This document shows, in pieces, positions 1-10,212 of a stretch of DNA of 64,000 bases; the first letter of the stretch is position 1, and every line of letters begins with the position of its first letter. The translations under genes and the position numbers were made by a program. The notes under the pieces are model-generated. The model worked only from the letters and a program-made list of their open reading frames with translations, was not told the origin of the DNA and searched no databases. Origin of the DNA: Maricaulis maris. GTDB lineage: Bacteria; Pseudomonadota; Alphaproteobacteria; Caulobacterales; Maricaulaceae. The stretch spans positions 1,303,501-1,367,500 of the forward strand of contig NZ_AP027270.1 of assembly GCF_036322705.1 (NCBI RefSeq). Direction: 5' to 3'.

Positions 1-1
1 G

Positions 2-964
2 CCGACGATCTTCTCCTTCGTGCAGGGCGATCACTACGACTATTCCGTCCGGTCCGATGTGGCCGCGCTCTACGGCCAGACACGCTGGCAGCTCTTGGAC
101 AGTTTCCGCCTGCAGGCCGGCTTGCGGCTGGAACATGTGACCTATGACTATGACAATGCGCTCGCCGACAATGCTGTCGGGCGTTTCCTTCGCGTTGCCG
201 ATCGCGAGGACAGCTATGACCTTGTGCTGCCGCATCTCGGTGCCAGCTGGCAGCTGGACGCCGACAGTGCTGTCATTGCGCGTCTCGCCCGCGGCGCGCG
301 GGCGCCGCAGACTACAGAGCTTTACCGGCTGCAGCCCGGACAGGTTATCGAGGGCATCGAGCCGGAAACGCTCGACAGTCTGGAAATTGGTTATCGCCGC
401 GATGCCGGAGGTCCGGTCAGCTATTCGGTGACCGCCTTTGCCATGCAAAAGCGCAATGTCTTCTTCCGCGATGCCGACGGCTTCAACGTCACCGACGGGC
501 GAACCCGGCATCACGGGGTCGAACTGACGCTGGACTATGCGGTGTCGCCGAAGTTGACCCTCGCAGTCGCGGGCAGCTGGTCCGAGCACAGCTATGACTT
601 TGATCAGCCGGTGACGACGCCGAGTGAGGTGATCCGCTCCGGCGCGCGCATCGATACCGCGCCGGACTGGCTCTGGAATGCCCGGCTCAACTGGGTGCCG
701 TCGGACAGCTTCACGGGTTCGCTGGAATGGGTCTATGTCGGCAGCTATTATACCGACGCGGCAAACCTCAACCGATATGACGGACATGATCTCGTCAATC
801 TGCGCGCTCGCTATCGTATTGCTGACGGGGTTGAAGTCTTCGGCGCGGTGCGCAACCTGCTCGATACACGCTATGCCGAGCGGGCTGATTTCGCCTTCGG
901 AAATGATCGCTATTTTCCGGGTGAGGAGCGCGGGGTGAGTGTCGGGATACGGGTGCGCCGCTAG
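2..964 (+). CDS. TonB-dependent outer-membrane receptor, C-terminal part
   Basis: The reading frame is open from the first bases of the window, so the N-terminus, plug domain and TonB box lie outside. The visible 320 residues are alternating aromatic beta-strands of a 22-strand barrel. The end has the typical TonB-dependent receptor layout: a strand with VFGAVRNLLDTRYAER, then a loop with FPGEERGVSVGIRVRR. Most receptors end in an aromatic residue; this one ends in Arg-Arg. The protein would import a siderophore, vitamin or oligosaccharide across the outer membrane using TonB energy. The substrate cannot be told from this part. Family certain, specificity unknown. Confidence 0.9.
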   Translation, partial: PTIFSFVQGDHYDYSVRSDVAALYGQTRWQLLDSFRLQAGLRLEHVTYDYDNALADNAVGRFLRVADREDSYDLVLPHLGASWQLDADSAVIARLARGARAPQTTELYRLQPGQVIEGIEPETLDSLEIGYRRDAGGPVSYSVTAFAMQKRNVFFRDADGFNVTDGRTRHHGVELTLDYAVSPKLTLAVAGSWSEHSYDFDQPVTTPSEVIRSGARIDTAPDWLWNARLNWVPSDSFTGSLEWVYVGSYYTDAANLNRYDGHDLVNLRARYRIADGVEVFGAVRNLLDTRYAERADFAFGNDRYFPGEERGVSVGIRVRR

Positions 965-987
965 GCGCTGAAAGCGGGGAGACGGGC

Positions 988-2196
988 ATGCTTCAGTCAA
1001 CAATGGGCCACCTGACCGGGCTGGCCGCCGCCCTTGTACTGGGCGCGGGCGCGCTGGCACAGGACTACGTCCCGGCACGCGGTGATGCGGACTGGGAGCG
1101 ACGCGAGCCGTCCAGCCTCGGCCTTGATCCAGTCGCCCTTCAATCCGCGATCAATTTCGCCATCGCCAACGAGACCGCCCCGCGTGAGGGCTGGGAAGGC
1201 GTTGATGTGCGCGACCTTTCCGTCATGGTCCCGCTGACCTGGGCCTTCGAGCCGTTTTCCAGCCCGGTCGGTGAGCTGCGCCCGCGCGGTGGACCGGCCG
1301 GCATCATCCTGCGCGATGGCTATATCGTCGCCGAGTGGGGTGATCTCGAGCGGGTCGATATGACCTTCTCGATCTCCAAGACCTTCCTGTCCCACACCGT
1401 CGGCCTTGCGGTCGAGGATGGTCTCATCGCGGATGTGAACGCGCCGGTGTCGGCCTCGGTTGAGGATCCGCTCTTCCATACCGATCACAACAGGCCGATC
1501 ACTTGGGACCAGATGCTGCGTCAGACGTCGGGCTGGTGGGGCACGCTGTGGGACAAACCGGCCTGGGCGGACCGTCCGGCGCGGGACAATCCGGCCCGCG
1601 ATCTCGTCGCCGGTCCGCCGGTTCCCGGGAGTGCCTGGGAGTATAATGATGTACGCGTGAATGCGCTGGCGCTGGCCGCGCTTCATGTCTGGCAGCGGCC
1701 GCTGCCCGAGGTTCTCGCCGAACGCATCATGGACCCGATCGGATCATCCGGGACATGGGAATGGCAGGGCTATGAGAACAGCCATGTCACGATCAATGGC
1801 GAGACCATGTGGTCAGTTTCCGGCGGTGGTCACTGGGGCGGCGGCATGATGCTGTCAGCCTACGACCAGGCGCGCTTTGGCCTGCTCGGCCTGCGTCGCG
1901 GCAATTGGTGTGGCACGCAATTGCTGTCGCAAGACTGGTATGACGCGTCGTTGACCCCGACCGATGTGATGCCGTCCTACGGCTACATGAATTTCTTTCT
2001 GAACTCGCCCGGTGACGATGCCGCCGCGATCAATGTGGCGAGCGCGCCGGCCAGCAGTTTCGCCTATCTCGGAGCCGGGGCGAACATGATCTATATCGAT
2101 CCCGAGCACGATATCGTCGCGGTCGTCCGCTGGATCGAAGCGTCCGAGCGCGGGGCCTTTATCGACCATCTGATGGCGGCAATCCGCGAGGACTGA
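988..2196 (+). CDS. Exported serine beta-lactamase-family hydrolase
   Basis: A 402-residue protein with a signal peptide (about residues 1-25, ending AGALAQ). It carries the class C beta-lactamase/DD-peptidase fold signatures: SISK (SxxK nucleophile motif), then YND in WEYNDVRVNALA (YxN motif), and a Gly/His-rich SGGGHWGGGM segment where the KTG-like third motif is expected. The start is an ATG with GGGGAG a few bases upstream. Members of this family are often esterases or D-aminopeptidases rather than antibiotic resistance enzymes, and the substrate is unknown. It follows the receptor gene by 23 bp and may be co-transcribed with it. Confidence 0.85.
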   Translation: MLQSTMGHLTGLAAALVLGAGALAQDYVPARGDADWERREPSSLGLDPVALQSAINFAIANETAPREGWEGVDVRDLSVMVPLTWAFEPFSSPVGELRPRGGPAGIILRDGYIVAEWGDLERVDMTFSISKTFLSHTVGLAVEDGLIADVNAPVSASVEDPLFHTDHNRPITWDQMLRQTSGWWGTLWDKPAWADRPARDNPARDLVAGPPVPGSAWEYNDVRVNALALAALHVWQRPLPEVLAERIMDPIGSSGTWEWQGYENSHVTINGETMWSVSGGGHWGGGMMLSAYDQARFGLLGLRRGNWCGTQLLSQDWYDASLTPTDVMPSYGYMNFFLNSPGDDAAAINVASAPASSFAYLGAGANMIYIDPEHDIVAVVRWIEASERGAFIDHLMAAIRED

Positions 2197-2219
2197 CGCC
2201 ATCAGAGATGGTGATGGCG
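2197..2219. terminator. Hairpin between convergent genes
   Basis: CGCCATCA pairs with TGATGGCG over a 7-nt loop, directly after the stop codon of the hydrolase gene and just before the end of the convergent small exported protein gene. There is no U-tract, so it is a possible weak bidirectional terminator. Confidence 0.35.
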
Positions 2220-2224
2220 CGGGC

Positions 2225-2710
2225 TCAGTCCGGCTGGCGTTCGCAGCGAAGGGTCGCGGCGATGCGGTCGCCCGCAGGCGCGATCGAGAGATAGATCGCA
2301 TTGGATCCGGCGGTGTCGATGGCGGCACCGTCATTGTCATAAGCCGAGCCTGCGGACAGGGCTGCGTCCACGGCGTCGAGTGTAACGTCGTACTGGTCGT
2401 AATCCGCGATCGGGCAATCGATAAAACGGTCAAACTGCCCGAAGACCTGGCGCAGGCGCATGATGTTCTGGGCGTCAGACGGCGCATCCATGGTCAGGTC
2501 GAAGGCCGGGTCAGTGCAATAATCCGCGCTCAGCGTAACCACGGTGCCATCGGGGAAGGCGCCGCGCTCGGCCCGGCCGGACGGCTCACTGCGCACGATT
2601 TCGACATTGCGAAGGCGCGTCTCGGCGAGATTGAAGCTGTAGGTGGAGTGATCGGTGCAGCCGTCCGAGGCGAGGGCGGTCACCGCCACGAGTGCAAAAA
2701 GGTCAATCAT
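2225..2710 (-). CDS. Small exported protein of unknown function
   Basis: 161 residues if started at the internal ATG at 2710, which gives a hydrophobic leader (MIDLFALVAVTALASDGCTD). The longer frame to 2776 adds a charged N-terminus that would bury this leader, so the shorter start is preferred. Cysteines occur in the mature part (DYCTDP, DCPIAD, LRCERQ), as in periplasmic disulphide proteins. No domain was recognised. It stands alone between the hydrolase gene and hutC. Confidence 0.6.
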   Translation of the reverse strand: MIDLFALVAVTALASDGCTDHSTYSFNLAETRLRNVEIVRSEPSGRAERGAFPDGTVVTLSADYCTDPAFDLTMDAPSDAQNIMRLRQVFGQFDRFIDCPIADYDQYDVTLDAVDAALSAGSAYDNDGAAIDTAGSNAIYLSIAPAGDRIAATLRCERQPD

Positions 2711-2793
2711 CCGATATCCGGTCCCTGTTCTGAACGCCCGCCGCGAATCGGTCGGGCGGGGATAGTTTGACGGCAAGGCGCGGGCCCTGTCAC

Positions 2794-3546
2794 TCAGTCT
2801 CGTCGCAGCCCGCCCGAGCTGAAGCGTTCGCTCATCACATGCCGGTCACCGGGATGGGTCAGGCGCGCAAGGGTGACCACGTCGCTACCCTGGAAGGTGC
2901 GGCGCTCCAGAACGAGGCAGGCCGCTCCGGCGTTGATCGCAAGGCAGTCGGCGAGCGCCTTGTCCGCATTGACCGCCGACACGGTGTGTTCGGCCTCGGT
3001 CCATGGCGTCTTGCGGAGCAGCCAGCCGCCCGGTCCCTCACCAGAGAAATCGGCCTGACCGGCGTCCGGCAGAAGCGCGAGATTGATCCAGCGCTCCTCA
3101 AACTCGATGACATCACCATCGGCCGTATGCAGGCAGCGGATGTGCTGAACGCGCGCGCCGGGCAGAAGCCGCATCTGGCGGGCGACCTCATCGCTGGCGG
3201 GTACGGTCTGGCTGTCGAGGCAGCGATAGCCATATTGTTGACCGCGGGCCGGGATGGCGCTCGCCATGTCGACAATCTTGAGCAGGGCCGTCGGCGTTTC
3301 GGGCTGGGCAACGAAGCTGCCGGCGCGGCGCTTGCGGACGACCAGGCCGTCCTCGGTCAGCGTTCTCAAAGCCCGGCTGACGGTCATGCGGGCGGTTCCG
3401 AAATGGTCGCACAGCTCGGCCTCCGACGGCAGCCGGAAGCCCGGCTCCCAGCTCCCGCTGCGGATCTGCCCGAGAATGGCCAAGCGGATCTGGTCGTAGA
3501 CCGGACCTTCCCCATCCAGCTTCAGCGCGTCTCGCCAGTCCGTCAT
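2794..3546 (-). CDS. hutC: HutC, histidine utilisation repressor
   Basis: GntR-family regulator of the HutC/UTRA type, 250 residues. The N-terminal winged helix contains SEAELCDHFGTARMTVSRAL and is followed by the UTRA ligand-binding domain (from about residue 90, with FEERWINLALLPD). In this family urocanate is the inducer that releases the repressor. The ATG at 3546 overlaps the hutF stop codon as ATGA, so hutF and hutC are translationally coupled; a start 9 bases upstream is also open. The likely operator is the palindrome at 4956-4967 between hutF and hutI. Confidence 0.93.
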   Translation of the reverse strand: MTDWRDALKLDGEGPVYDQIRLAILGQIRSGSWEPGFRLPSEAELCDHFGTARMTVSRALRTLTEDGLVVRKRRAGSFVAQPETPTALLKIVDMASAIPARGQQYGYRCLDSQTVPASDEVARQMRLLPGARVQHIRCLHTADGDVIEFEERWINLALLPDAGQADFSGEGPGGWLLRKTPWTEAEHTVSAVNADKALADCLAINAGAACLVLERRTFQGSDVVTLARLTHPGDRHVMSERFSSGGLRRD

Positions 3547-4916
3547 GACGTCCATCCGTCCATGATCCCTTTCAACGCCCTCCCATAGGCCTGCTCCACC
3601 GCGCTGCGGACCAGGGACCGTCCGTCGTGAACCCGCGCCACGCCGCCGACGTAAACACTTCGCACCTGGCGGGCATCGCCGGCGAAGATCCAGCTGTCCA
3701 GCAGCGTGTCGCCCCGGCGTTCCGCAAGAACGGGATTGCGGGTGTCCAGCTCGACGAGGTCGGCGCGAGAGCCCACCGCCAACTGTCCCATGGCTTGCCC
3801 CAGCGCTTGCGCCCCGCCCGCCGAGCAGGCGTCAAACAGGGTGCGGCCGGTGCTCGATCCGGCCTGACCGAGAAGGTTGCGTTCGCGCCGTGTCAGTCGC
3901 TGGCCGTATTCGAGCAGGCGCAGTTCTTCTGCCAGGTCGATACGGATATGGCTGTCCGATCCGATGCCGATCCGTCCAATGGCGGCCAGATAGTCAATGG
4001 CCGGGAAGAGGCCGTCGCCGAGGCTGGCCTCGGTCAGCGGGCACAGGCCTGCGACCGCTCCGGAGCGAGCCAGGGTGTGTGTCTCCTCTGCATCCATATG
4101 GGTCGCATGGACCAGACACCATCGGGAATCCACCGGCTGATGGTCGAACAGGTACCGCACCGGGCGCTGACCGGTCGCGGCGAGACAGGCATCCACCTCG
4201 GCGGTCTGTTCAGCGATATGGATATGCACCGGTCCGGCCTCGGCCAGCGGCAGGATCTCGGTGATGTCGGCCATCGATGCCGCCCGCAGTGAGTGCGGCG
4301 CGATACCGATGCGGGCTTGGGGCAGCTGTGCAGCGTGATGACGGGCACGATCAACCAGCCGCCCGTAGAGCTCCGGATCAGCGAGGAAGCGTCGCTGTCC
4401 TGGTGTGGCAGGGGTCTCGTTGAACCCGGAATGGCGATAGAAGACCGGCATCAGGGTGAGGGCGATGCCCGTTGTTTCCGCCGCCGCACAGATGCGCCCG
4501 GCCATCTCGCCGATATCGTCATAAAGGCCCCCGTCAGGGGCGTGGTGGAGATAGTGGAACTCGCCGACCGCGGTAAAGCCGGCTTCGAGCATCTCGACCT
4601 GGACCATGGCTGCAATCGCTTGAACCACGTCCGGGTCGAGACGGTCGAGGAAGCGGTACATGACCTCGCGCCAGGACCAGAAACTGTCGGTGCCCGGACC
4701 GCGCTTTTCCGACAGGCCTGCCATGGCGCGCTGGAAGGCGTGCGAGTGAAGATTGGCCATGCCGGGAATAACGCAGCCGAGTCTGTGGTCCCCGGGACCG
4801 GCGGACTGGCCGGGCTGCAACTGCGTGATCAGGCCGTCCGCGCCGACCGTGAGGCGAACATTCTCGGCCCAGCCATCGGGCAGCAGGGCCTGCGCGAGAT
4901 GAAAGTCAGCGGACAC
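3543..4916 (-). CDS. hutF: HutF, formimidoylglutamate deiminase
   Basis: 457-residue amidohydrolase that converts N-formimino-L-glutamate to N-formyl-L-glutamate and ammonia. Metal-binding features are NLHSHAFQRAMAG near residue 55, the EFHYLHH segment, the conserved HSLRA and HIHIAEQ motifs, and GSDSHIRIDLAEELRLLEY near the C-terminus, all typical of HutF. The start is GTG at 4916 with GGGAG upstream. Together with HutG it defines the two-step formylglutamate branch rather than direct release of formamide. It is divergent from hutI and coupled to hutC. Confidence 0.95.
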   Translation of the reverse strand: MSADFHLAQALLPDGWAENVRLTVGADGLITQLQPGQSAGPGDHRLGCVIPGMANLHSHAFQRAMAGLSEKRGPGTDSFWSWREVMYRFLDRLDPDVVQAIAAMVQVEMLEAGFTAVGEFHYLHHAPDGGLYDDIGEMAGRICAAAETTGIALTLMPVFYRHSGFNETPATPGQRRFLADPELYGRLVDRARHHAAQLPQARIGIAPHSLRAASMADITEILPLAEAGPVHIHIAEQTAEVDACLAATGQRPVRYLFDHQPVDSRWCLVHATHMDAEETHTLARSGAVAGLCPLTEASLGDGLFPAIDYLAAIGRIGIGSDSHIRIDLAEELRLLEYGQRLTRRERNLLGQAGSSTGRTLFDACSAGGAQALGQAMGQLAVGSRADLVELDTRNPVLAERRGDTLLDSWIFAGDARQVRSVYVGGVARVHDGRSLVRSAVEQAYGRALKGIMDGWTS

Positions 4917-4955
4917 AGCGTCTCCCGGCTGGACAGACTCGAAAACCGGGACTTA

Positions 4956-4967
4956 TTGTATAGACAA
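4956..4967. promoter_or_regulatory. Probable HutC operator between hutF and hutI
   Basis: The 88-bp gap between the divergent hutF and hutI genes contains the near-palindrome TTGTATAGACAA (half sites TTGTAT and TTGTCT). It resembles known HutC sites of the TTGTAT-N-ACAA type. It lies about 40 bp from each start codon, where one bound dimer could control both directions. Confidence 0.6.
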
Positions 4968-5004
4968 ATATGCGCTTGCAAAGACCCGCCAGGAGCTTGA
5001 CCGC

Positions 5005-6213
5005 ATGCAGTTTGATCGACTTCTCACCGAGGCCCGTCTGGCGACCCTGGGCGCTGGCGATGACGGGTATGGCGTGATCGAGAAGGCCGCTCTGGGCATA
5101 AAGGACGGTCGCATCGCCTGGATCGGTCCCATGGACCGGGTGCCGGGCGAGGCGCGAGCGGTGGAGCGTCTTGCCAGCCGCTGGGTCACGCCGGCGCTGA
5201 TAGATTGTCACACCCATCTCGTCTTTGCCGGTGACCGGTCGGACGAATTTGAGCGGCGTCTCGGTGGCGAAAGCTATGAGAGTATCGCGCGCTCGGGTGG
5301 CGGCATTGCGCGCACGGTCGAGGCCACCCGGGGTGCCGGGGCGGCCGAGCTCGCCGCGAGCGCCCTGACGCGGCTCGACGCACTGGCCCAGGAAGGCGTC
5401 GGCACGGTTGAAATCAAGTCGGGATATGGCCTGACGCTCGATAGCGAGCGGACCATGCTGCGGGCCGCTCGTGGTGTGGCCCGGGCGTCCGGCATGCGGG
5501 TGTCAGCCACGCTTCTCGCTGCCCATGCCGTGCCCCCGGAATTCATTGGCGAAAGCGGGCGTTATATCGATGAAATCTGTATTCCGTTGATCCGCGAAGC
5601 GGCCCGTGAGGGGCTGGCGGATGCGGTGGATGCCTATTGCGAGGGTATCGGCTTTTCGCCGGAGGAGACGCGGCGCCTCTTCATCGCGGCCAAGGCCGCC
5701 GGCCTGCCGGTCAAACTCCATGCCGATCAGCTGTCTGATACCGGCGGCGCGAGGCTGGTCGCGGAGTTCGGCGGCCTGTCGGCAGACCATATCGAGTACA
5801 GCAATGCCGACGGGATCGCGGCAATGGCGAAGGCCGGCACGGTGGGTGTTCTCCTGCCGGGCGCCTTCTATTCGATTGGCGAGACCCGGAAGCCGCCTGT
5901 GGCCGAGATGCGTGCCGCCGGCGTCCGGATGGCGGTCGCAACCGACGCCAATCCCGGCACCTCGCCCATGGTCTCTCTGCTCACTGCGGCCAACATGGCC
6001 TGCCGGCTCTTTGGCCTGACCGTGCCGGAAGCTTTTGCGGGCATGACCCGCAACGCCGCGGCGGCTCTGGGCCTGCAGGACGAGATCGGTACGCTGGAAG
6101 TCGGCAAAGCGGCCGATCTCGCCATCTGGGACGTCGAACGACCGGCAGAAATCATCCAATGGATCGGACGCCGGCCGCTGCATGGCCGCATCCTCGCAGG
6201 AGAGTGGCAGTGA
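5005..6213 (+). CDS. hutI: HutI, imidazolonepropionase
   Basis: 402-residue amidohydrolase that opens the imidazolone ring to give N-formimino-L-glutamate. Family hallmarks are [19 protein letters not shown] (metal HxH), [34 protein letters not shown] and [10 protein letters not shown]. The start is ATG with AGGAG at 4991-4995. The stop codon overlaps the GTG start of hutH as GTGA. It is the first gene of the rightward hutIHGU operon, downstream of the putative HutC operator. Confidence 0.97.
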   Translation: MQFDRLLTEARLATLGAGDDGYGVIEKAALGIKDGRIAWIGPMDRVPGEARAVERLASRWVTPALIDCHTHLVFAGDRSDEFERRLGGESYESIARSGGGIARTVEATRGAGAAELAASALTRLDALAQEGVGTVEIKSGYGLTLDSERTMLRAARGVARASGMRVSATLLAAHAVPPEFIGESGRYIDEICIPLIREAAREGLADAVDAYCEGIGFSPEETRRLFIAAKAAGLPVKLHADQLSDTGGARLVAEFGGLSADHIEYSNADGIAAMAKAGTVGVLLPGAFYSIGETRKPPVAEMRAAGVRMAVATDANPGTSPMVSLLTAANMACRLFGLTVPEAFAGMTRNAAAALGLQDEIGTLEVGKAADLAIWDVERPAEIIQWIGRRPLHGRILAGEWQ

Positions 6214-7733
6214 GTGTTGTGGTGATCAAACCGGGCGCCATGGCGCTGGCCGACTGGGCGCAGATCTGGCGCGGAGCGGCGATCCGTATCGACCCCGACG
6301 CCCGCGCCGGTGTCGACGCCGCCGCCGCGACGGTCGACCGGCTTATTGCCTCGGGTGCCGCCGTCTATGGCCTCAATACCGGTTTCGGAAAACTGGCCCA
6401 GACCCGCATTGCAGATGAGGAACTGGCGACCTTGCAGGAACGTTTGGTCCTGTCGCATGCCGCCGGGATCGGCGAACCGCTCGAAGCGCGCATTGTGCGC
6501 CTGATCATGGCGCTCAAACTGGCCAGCCTCGGGCGCGGCGCGTCGGGTATCCGCTGGTCGACGATCGAAGCCATTCAGGCCCTGCTTGATGCCGACCTTC
6601 TGCCGGTGATCCCGTCCCAGGGCTCGGTCGGGGCGTCCGGGGACCTCGCGCCGCTCGCGCACATGTCGGCGGTGCTCATCGGTGCCGGTGAAGCGACCCT
6701 TGAGGGCGTACGCATGCCCGCTGATGCCGCCCTCGCGAAAGCCGGGCTCAAGCCGGTCCGGCTCGGCCCCAAGGAGGGGCTGGCGCTGCTCAATGGCACC
6801 CAGACTTCGACCGCCCTGGCCCTGGCCGGCCTGTTCGAAGTCGAGACGGGGTTCCAGGCAGCCCTGGTTTCTGGCGCATTGAGCGTCGACGCCGCCAAGG
6901 GCTCGGTCGCGCCGTTCGATCCGCGCATCCACGCCTTGCGCGGTCACCCCGGCCAGATCGATGTCGCTGCCAGCCTGCGCGACCTGCTCGGCGGGTCCGG
7001 CATACTGGCCAGCCATCAGGGTTGCGAGAAGATCCAGGATCCCTACTGCCTGCGCTGCCAGCCGCAGGTCATGGGAGCCGTCCTTGACCTCCTGCGCCAG
7101 GCTGGCGCCGTGCTCGAACGTGAAGCCAATGCGGTGACTGACAATCCGCTCATTTTCACCGATACCGACGAAGCCATTTCCGGCGGCAATTTCCACGCCG
7201 AGCCGGTCGCCTTCGCCGCCGACCAGATTGCCATGGCTGCTTGTGAAATCGGTTCGATCAGCGAGCGCCGGATTGCGCTCCTCACCGACCCGGCGGTCAG
7301 CGGCCTGCCGGCCTTCCTGACGCCCAATCCGGGGATCAATTCCGGCTTCATGATCGCCCATGTCACCGCCGCGGCGCTGGTTTCGGAGAACAAGCAGAAA
7401 GCCTATCCGGCCTCGGTCGACAGCATTCCCACCAGTGCCAACCAGGAAGACCATGTCTCGATGGCGACGCACGGCGCCTTCCGACTGCTGAAGATGGCGC
7501 AGAACCTTCATGCCGTCATCGGCATCGAGCTGCTGTGCGGCGCGCAGGGTACGGACTTCCATGTCGGCCTGACATCCTCGCCCGCGCTCGAAAGCGCCAA
7601 GACCCTGTTGCGCAAGACGGTTCCCGCCTATGGCGATGATCGCTACTTTGCCACCGATATCGCAAGCGCACGCGATCTGGTGACGGGCAGGGGGCTTGTT
7701 GCGGTGGCGGGCGCGCTTCCCGGGATTGCCTGA
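6210..7733 (+). CDS. hutH: HutH, histidine ammonia-lyase
   Basis: 507 residues from the GTG at 6210. A longer open frame back to 6159 lies inside hutI and is rejected, because the GTG overlaps the hutI stop (GTGA) and has AGGAG just upstream. The enzyme deaminates L-histidine to urocanate using the self-made MIO cofactor; the cyclising tripeptide Ala-Ser-Gly is at about residues 142-144 within [16 protein letters not shown]. Other family motifs are [31 protein letters not shown] and [11 protein letters not shown]. It is coupled to hutG by a one-base TGATG overlap. Confidence 0.97.
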   Translation: MSVVVIKPGAMALADWAQIWRGAAIRIDPDARAGVDAAAATVDRLIASGAAVYGLNTGFGKLAQTRIADEELATLQERLVLSHAAGIGEPLEARIVRLIMALKLASLGRGASGIRWSTIEAIQALLDADLLPVIPSQGSVGASGDLAPLAHMSAVLIGAGEATLEGVRMPADAALAKAGLKPVRLGPKEGLALLNGTQTSTALALAGLFEVETGFQAALVSGALSVDAAKGSVAPFDPRIHALRGHPGQIDVAASLRDLLGGSGILASHQGCEKIQDPYCLRCQPQVMGAVLDLLRQAGAVLEREANAVTDNPLIFTDTDEAISGGNFHAEPVAFAADQIAMAACEIGSISERRIALLTDPAVSGLPAFLTPNPGINSGFMIAHVTAAALVSENKQKAYPASVDSIPTSANQEDHVSMATHGAFRLLKMAQNLHAVIGIELLCGAQGTDFHVGLTSSPALESAKTLLRKTVPAYGDDRYFATDIASARDLVTGRGLVAVAGALPGIA

Positions 7734-8545
7734 TGACTGTTTTCCTCCAGACGCGCGGAACTTCGCCCCTGGTCGTCTCCATGCCCCATTCGGGGACCTT
7801 CCTTCCGGACGGTCTGGGCGACCGGCTGACCGATGAGGCCCGGGGGTTGCCGGATACGGACTGGCACGTGCCGGAGCTCTACAATTTTCTTGGCGAGCTG
7901 GGGGCCAGTTCGATCCGGGCGACCCATTCTCGCTATGTCGTCGACCTCAATCGCGATCCGACCGGATCCTCGCTCTATCCCGGTCAGGCGACGACCGAGC
8001 TGGTCCCGACCACGCTGTTTGACGGTCGTCCCGTTTACAAGCCGGGCGAGGAACCGGACGAGGCCGAGATCGAGCAGCGTCGCACTGATTATTTCGATCC
8101 CTATCACCGCGCGCTGACCGAACTTCTGGTCAAGACCCGGATGGAGCACGGATTTGCACTTTTGTGGGACGCCCACTCGATCGCCGATGAGGTGCCGCGG
8201 CTGTTTGACGGTGTGTTGCCCGACCTCAATCTGGGCACGCATGGCGGCGAGAGCTGTGACCGCACGATCGAGCGCTGGGCGGTCAAGGCGATGATGGATC
8301 ACGAGGAATACGCCTCGATCGTCAATGGCCGCTTCAAGGGCGGCTGGATCACCCGCGCCTATGGCCGTCCCAGCCAGAACATTCATGCCGTGCAGATGGA
8401 GCTGGCGATGTCGGCCTATGCCGATGAGGGCCTGCCGTGGACCTACAATGAGGCGAAGGCGGACACGCTTCGCAAGGCGCTGAAAGACGTGATGAAAGCC
8501 GCACTTGATGCGGCCCGAAGTCTGTATTCCGGAGAGGTGAAGTAG
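7733..8545 (+). CDS. hutG: HutG, N-formylglutamate deformylase
   Basis: 270 residues, N-formylglutamate amidohydrolase family. It cleaves N-formyl-L-glutamate to formate and glutamate, the last step of the pathway. Motifs seen are [10 protein letters not shown] (metal His), [16 protein letters not shown] and [15 protein letters not shown] at 7733 overlaps the hutH stop by one base and the stop overlaps the GTG of hutU by one base. This unbroken coupling of hutI-H-G-U suggests balanced production of the four enzymes. Confidence 0.95.
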   Translation: MTVFLQTRGTSPLVVSMPHSGTFLPDGLGDRLTDEARGLPDTDWHVPELYNFLGELGASSIRATHSRYVVDLNRDPTGSSLYPGQATTELVPTTLFDGRPVYKPGEEPDEAEIEQRRTDYFDPYHRALTELLVKTRMEHGFALLWDAHSIADEVPRLFDGVLPDLNLGTHGGESCDRTIERWAVKAMMDHEEYASIVNGRFKGGWITRAYGRPSQNIHAVQMELAMSAYADEGLPWTYNEAKADTLRKALKDVMKAALDAARSLYSGEVK

Positions 8546-10212
8546 TGACCCAGACCCGCCGCGACAATTCCCGCATCATCCGCGCCAAGCATGGCAGCGA
8601 GCTCGACGCGACCCATTGGGCCGCCGAGGCGCCGTTGCGCATGCTGATGAATAATCTCGACCCTGAAGTGGCCGAGAAGCCGGAAGAGCTGGTTGTCTAT
8701 GGCGGGATTGGCCGGGCGGCGCGCGACTGGGAAAGCTATGACCGCATCGTCGCGACCCTGAAACGCCTCAAGGAAGACGAGACGCTTCTGGTCCAGTCCG
8801 GCAAGCCGGTCGGTGTGTTCCGCACCCATCGCGATGCACCGCGCGTGCTGATCGCCAATTCCAATCTCGTGCCCAACTGGGCCAATTGGGACCATTTCCG
8901 CGAGCTCGATAAGAAGGGTCTGATGATGTACGGCCAGATGACGGCCGGCTCCTGGATCTATATCGGCTCCCAGGGCATCGTTCAGGGTACGTACGAGACC
9001 TTCGTCGAGGCCGGTCGCCAGCATTATGACGGCGATCTCACCGGCAAGTGGATCCTCACCGGTGGCCTGGGTGGCATGGGCGGCGCCCAGCCGCTTGCCG
9101 CGACCATGGCCGGCGCCTCCATGCTGGCGGTGGAGTGTCAGCCGAGCCGGATCGAGATGCGCCTTAAGACCGGCTATCTCGACAAGAGCGCGGACAATCT
9201 CGACGACGCTCTGGCCATGATCGACGAAGCCTGCGCCCGGGGTGAGGCGGTTTCGGTCGGCCTGCTGGGAAATGCCGCAGAGATTTTCCCGGAACTGGTT
9301 CGCCGCGGCGTGAAGCCGGACATGGTCACTGACCAGACCTCGGCCCACGACCCGGTCAATGGCTATCTGCCCGCCGGCTGGAGCCTCGCCGAATGGGATG
9401 ACAAGCGCGAGAGCGATCCCGCCACCGTCGAAGCGGCCGCCAAGGCCTCCATGGCGACACAGGTCAAGGCGATGCTGGCTTTCTGGGAGCAGGGCATCCC
9501 GACGCTCGATTACGGCAATAATATCCGCCAGATGGCCCAGGATATGGGCGTCGAGAACGCGTTTGATTTCCCCGGCTTCGTGCCGGCCTATATCCGCCCC
9601 TTGTTCTGCCGCGGCATTGGTCCTTTCCGCTGGGCGGCGCTGTCGGGTGATCCCGAAGACATCTACAAGACCGACGCCAAGGTGAAGGAACTCATCCCGG
9701 ACAATCCGCATCTTCACCGCTGGCTCGACATGGCGCGCGAGCGCATCCATTTCCAGGGCCTGCCGGCGCGCATCTGCTGGGTCGGTCTGGGCGAGCGCCA
9801 CAAGCTGGGCCTCGCCTTCAACGAGATGGTCCGCACCGGCGAGCTCTCCGCCCCGGTCGTGATCGGCCGCGACCATCTCGACTCAGGCTCGGTCGCCAGC
9901 CCCAATCGGGAGACCGAAGCGATGATGGACGGCTCCGACGCCGTCGCCGACTGGCCCTTGCTGAACGCGCTCCTCAACACCGCCTCCGGCGCGACCTGGG
10001 TCTCGCTGCACCATGGCGGCGGCGTCGGCATGGGCTATTCGCTCCATTCCGGCCAGGTCGTCCTCGCCGACGGCACCCCGGAAGCCGCCGAGCGCGTGGG
10101 CCGCGTCTTGTGGAATGATCCGGGCACGGGCGTGATGCGTCATGCGGATGCGGGGTATGAGATCGCCAAGGACTGCGCGCGCGAGCAGGGGCTGGATTTG
10201 CCGAGCGTTTAG
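8545..10212 (+). CDS. hutU: HutU, urocanate hydratase
   Basis: 555 residues, normal length for the family. It hydrates urocanate to imidazolonepropionate with a tightly bound NAD acting as an electrophile. Conserved segments include [19 protein letters not shown], the NAD-binding region [38 protein letters not shown] and the C-terminal [20 protein letters not shown]. The start is GTG at 8545, overlapping the hutG stop. It is the last gene of the operon; no clear terminator follows, but a repeat-rich region begins right after it. Confidence 0.97.
   Translation: MTQTRRDNSRIIRAKHGSELDATHWAAEAPLRMLMNNLDPEVAEKPEELVVYGGIGRAARDWESYDRIVATLKRLKEDETLLVQSGKPVGVFRTHRDAPRVLIANSNLVPNWANWDHFRELDKKGLMMYGQMTAGSWIYIGSQGIVQGTYETFVEAGRQHYDGDLTGKWILTGGLGGMGGAQPLAATMAGASMLAVECQPSRIEMRLKTGYLDKSADNLDDALAMIDEACARGEAVSVGLLGNAAEIFPELVRRGVKPDMVTDQTSAHDPVNGYLPAGWSLAEWDDKRESDPATVEAAAKASMATQVKAMLAFWEQGIPTLDYGNNIRQMAQDMGVENAFDFPGFVPAYIRPLFCRGIGPFRWAALSGDPEDIYKTDAKVKELIPDNPHLHRWLDMARERIHFQGLPARICWVGLGERHKLGLAFNEMVRTGELSAPVVIGRDHLDSGSVASPNRETEAMMDGSDAVADWPLLNALLNTASGATWVSLHHGGGVGMGYSLHSGQVVLADGTPEAAERVGRVLWNDPGTGVMRHADAGYEIAKDCAREQGLDLPSV

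Noticed and set aside
5868-7562. A 564-codon open frame antisense to hutI-hutH
   Set aside because: It mirrors strongly conserved genes on the plus strand, has low-complexity Arg/Gly/Asp composition and no domain. Typical antisense shadow in GC-rich DNA.
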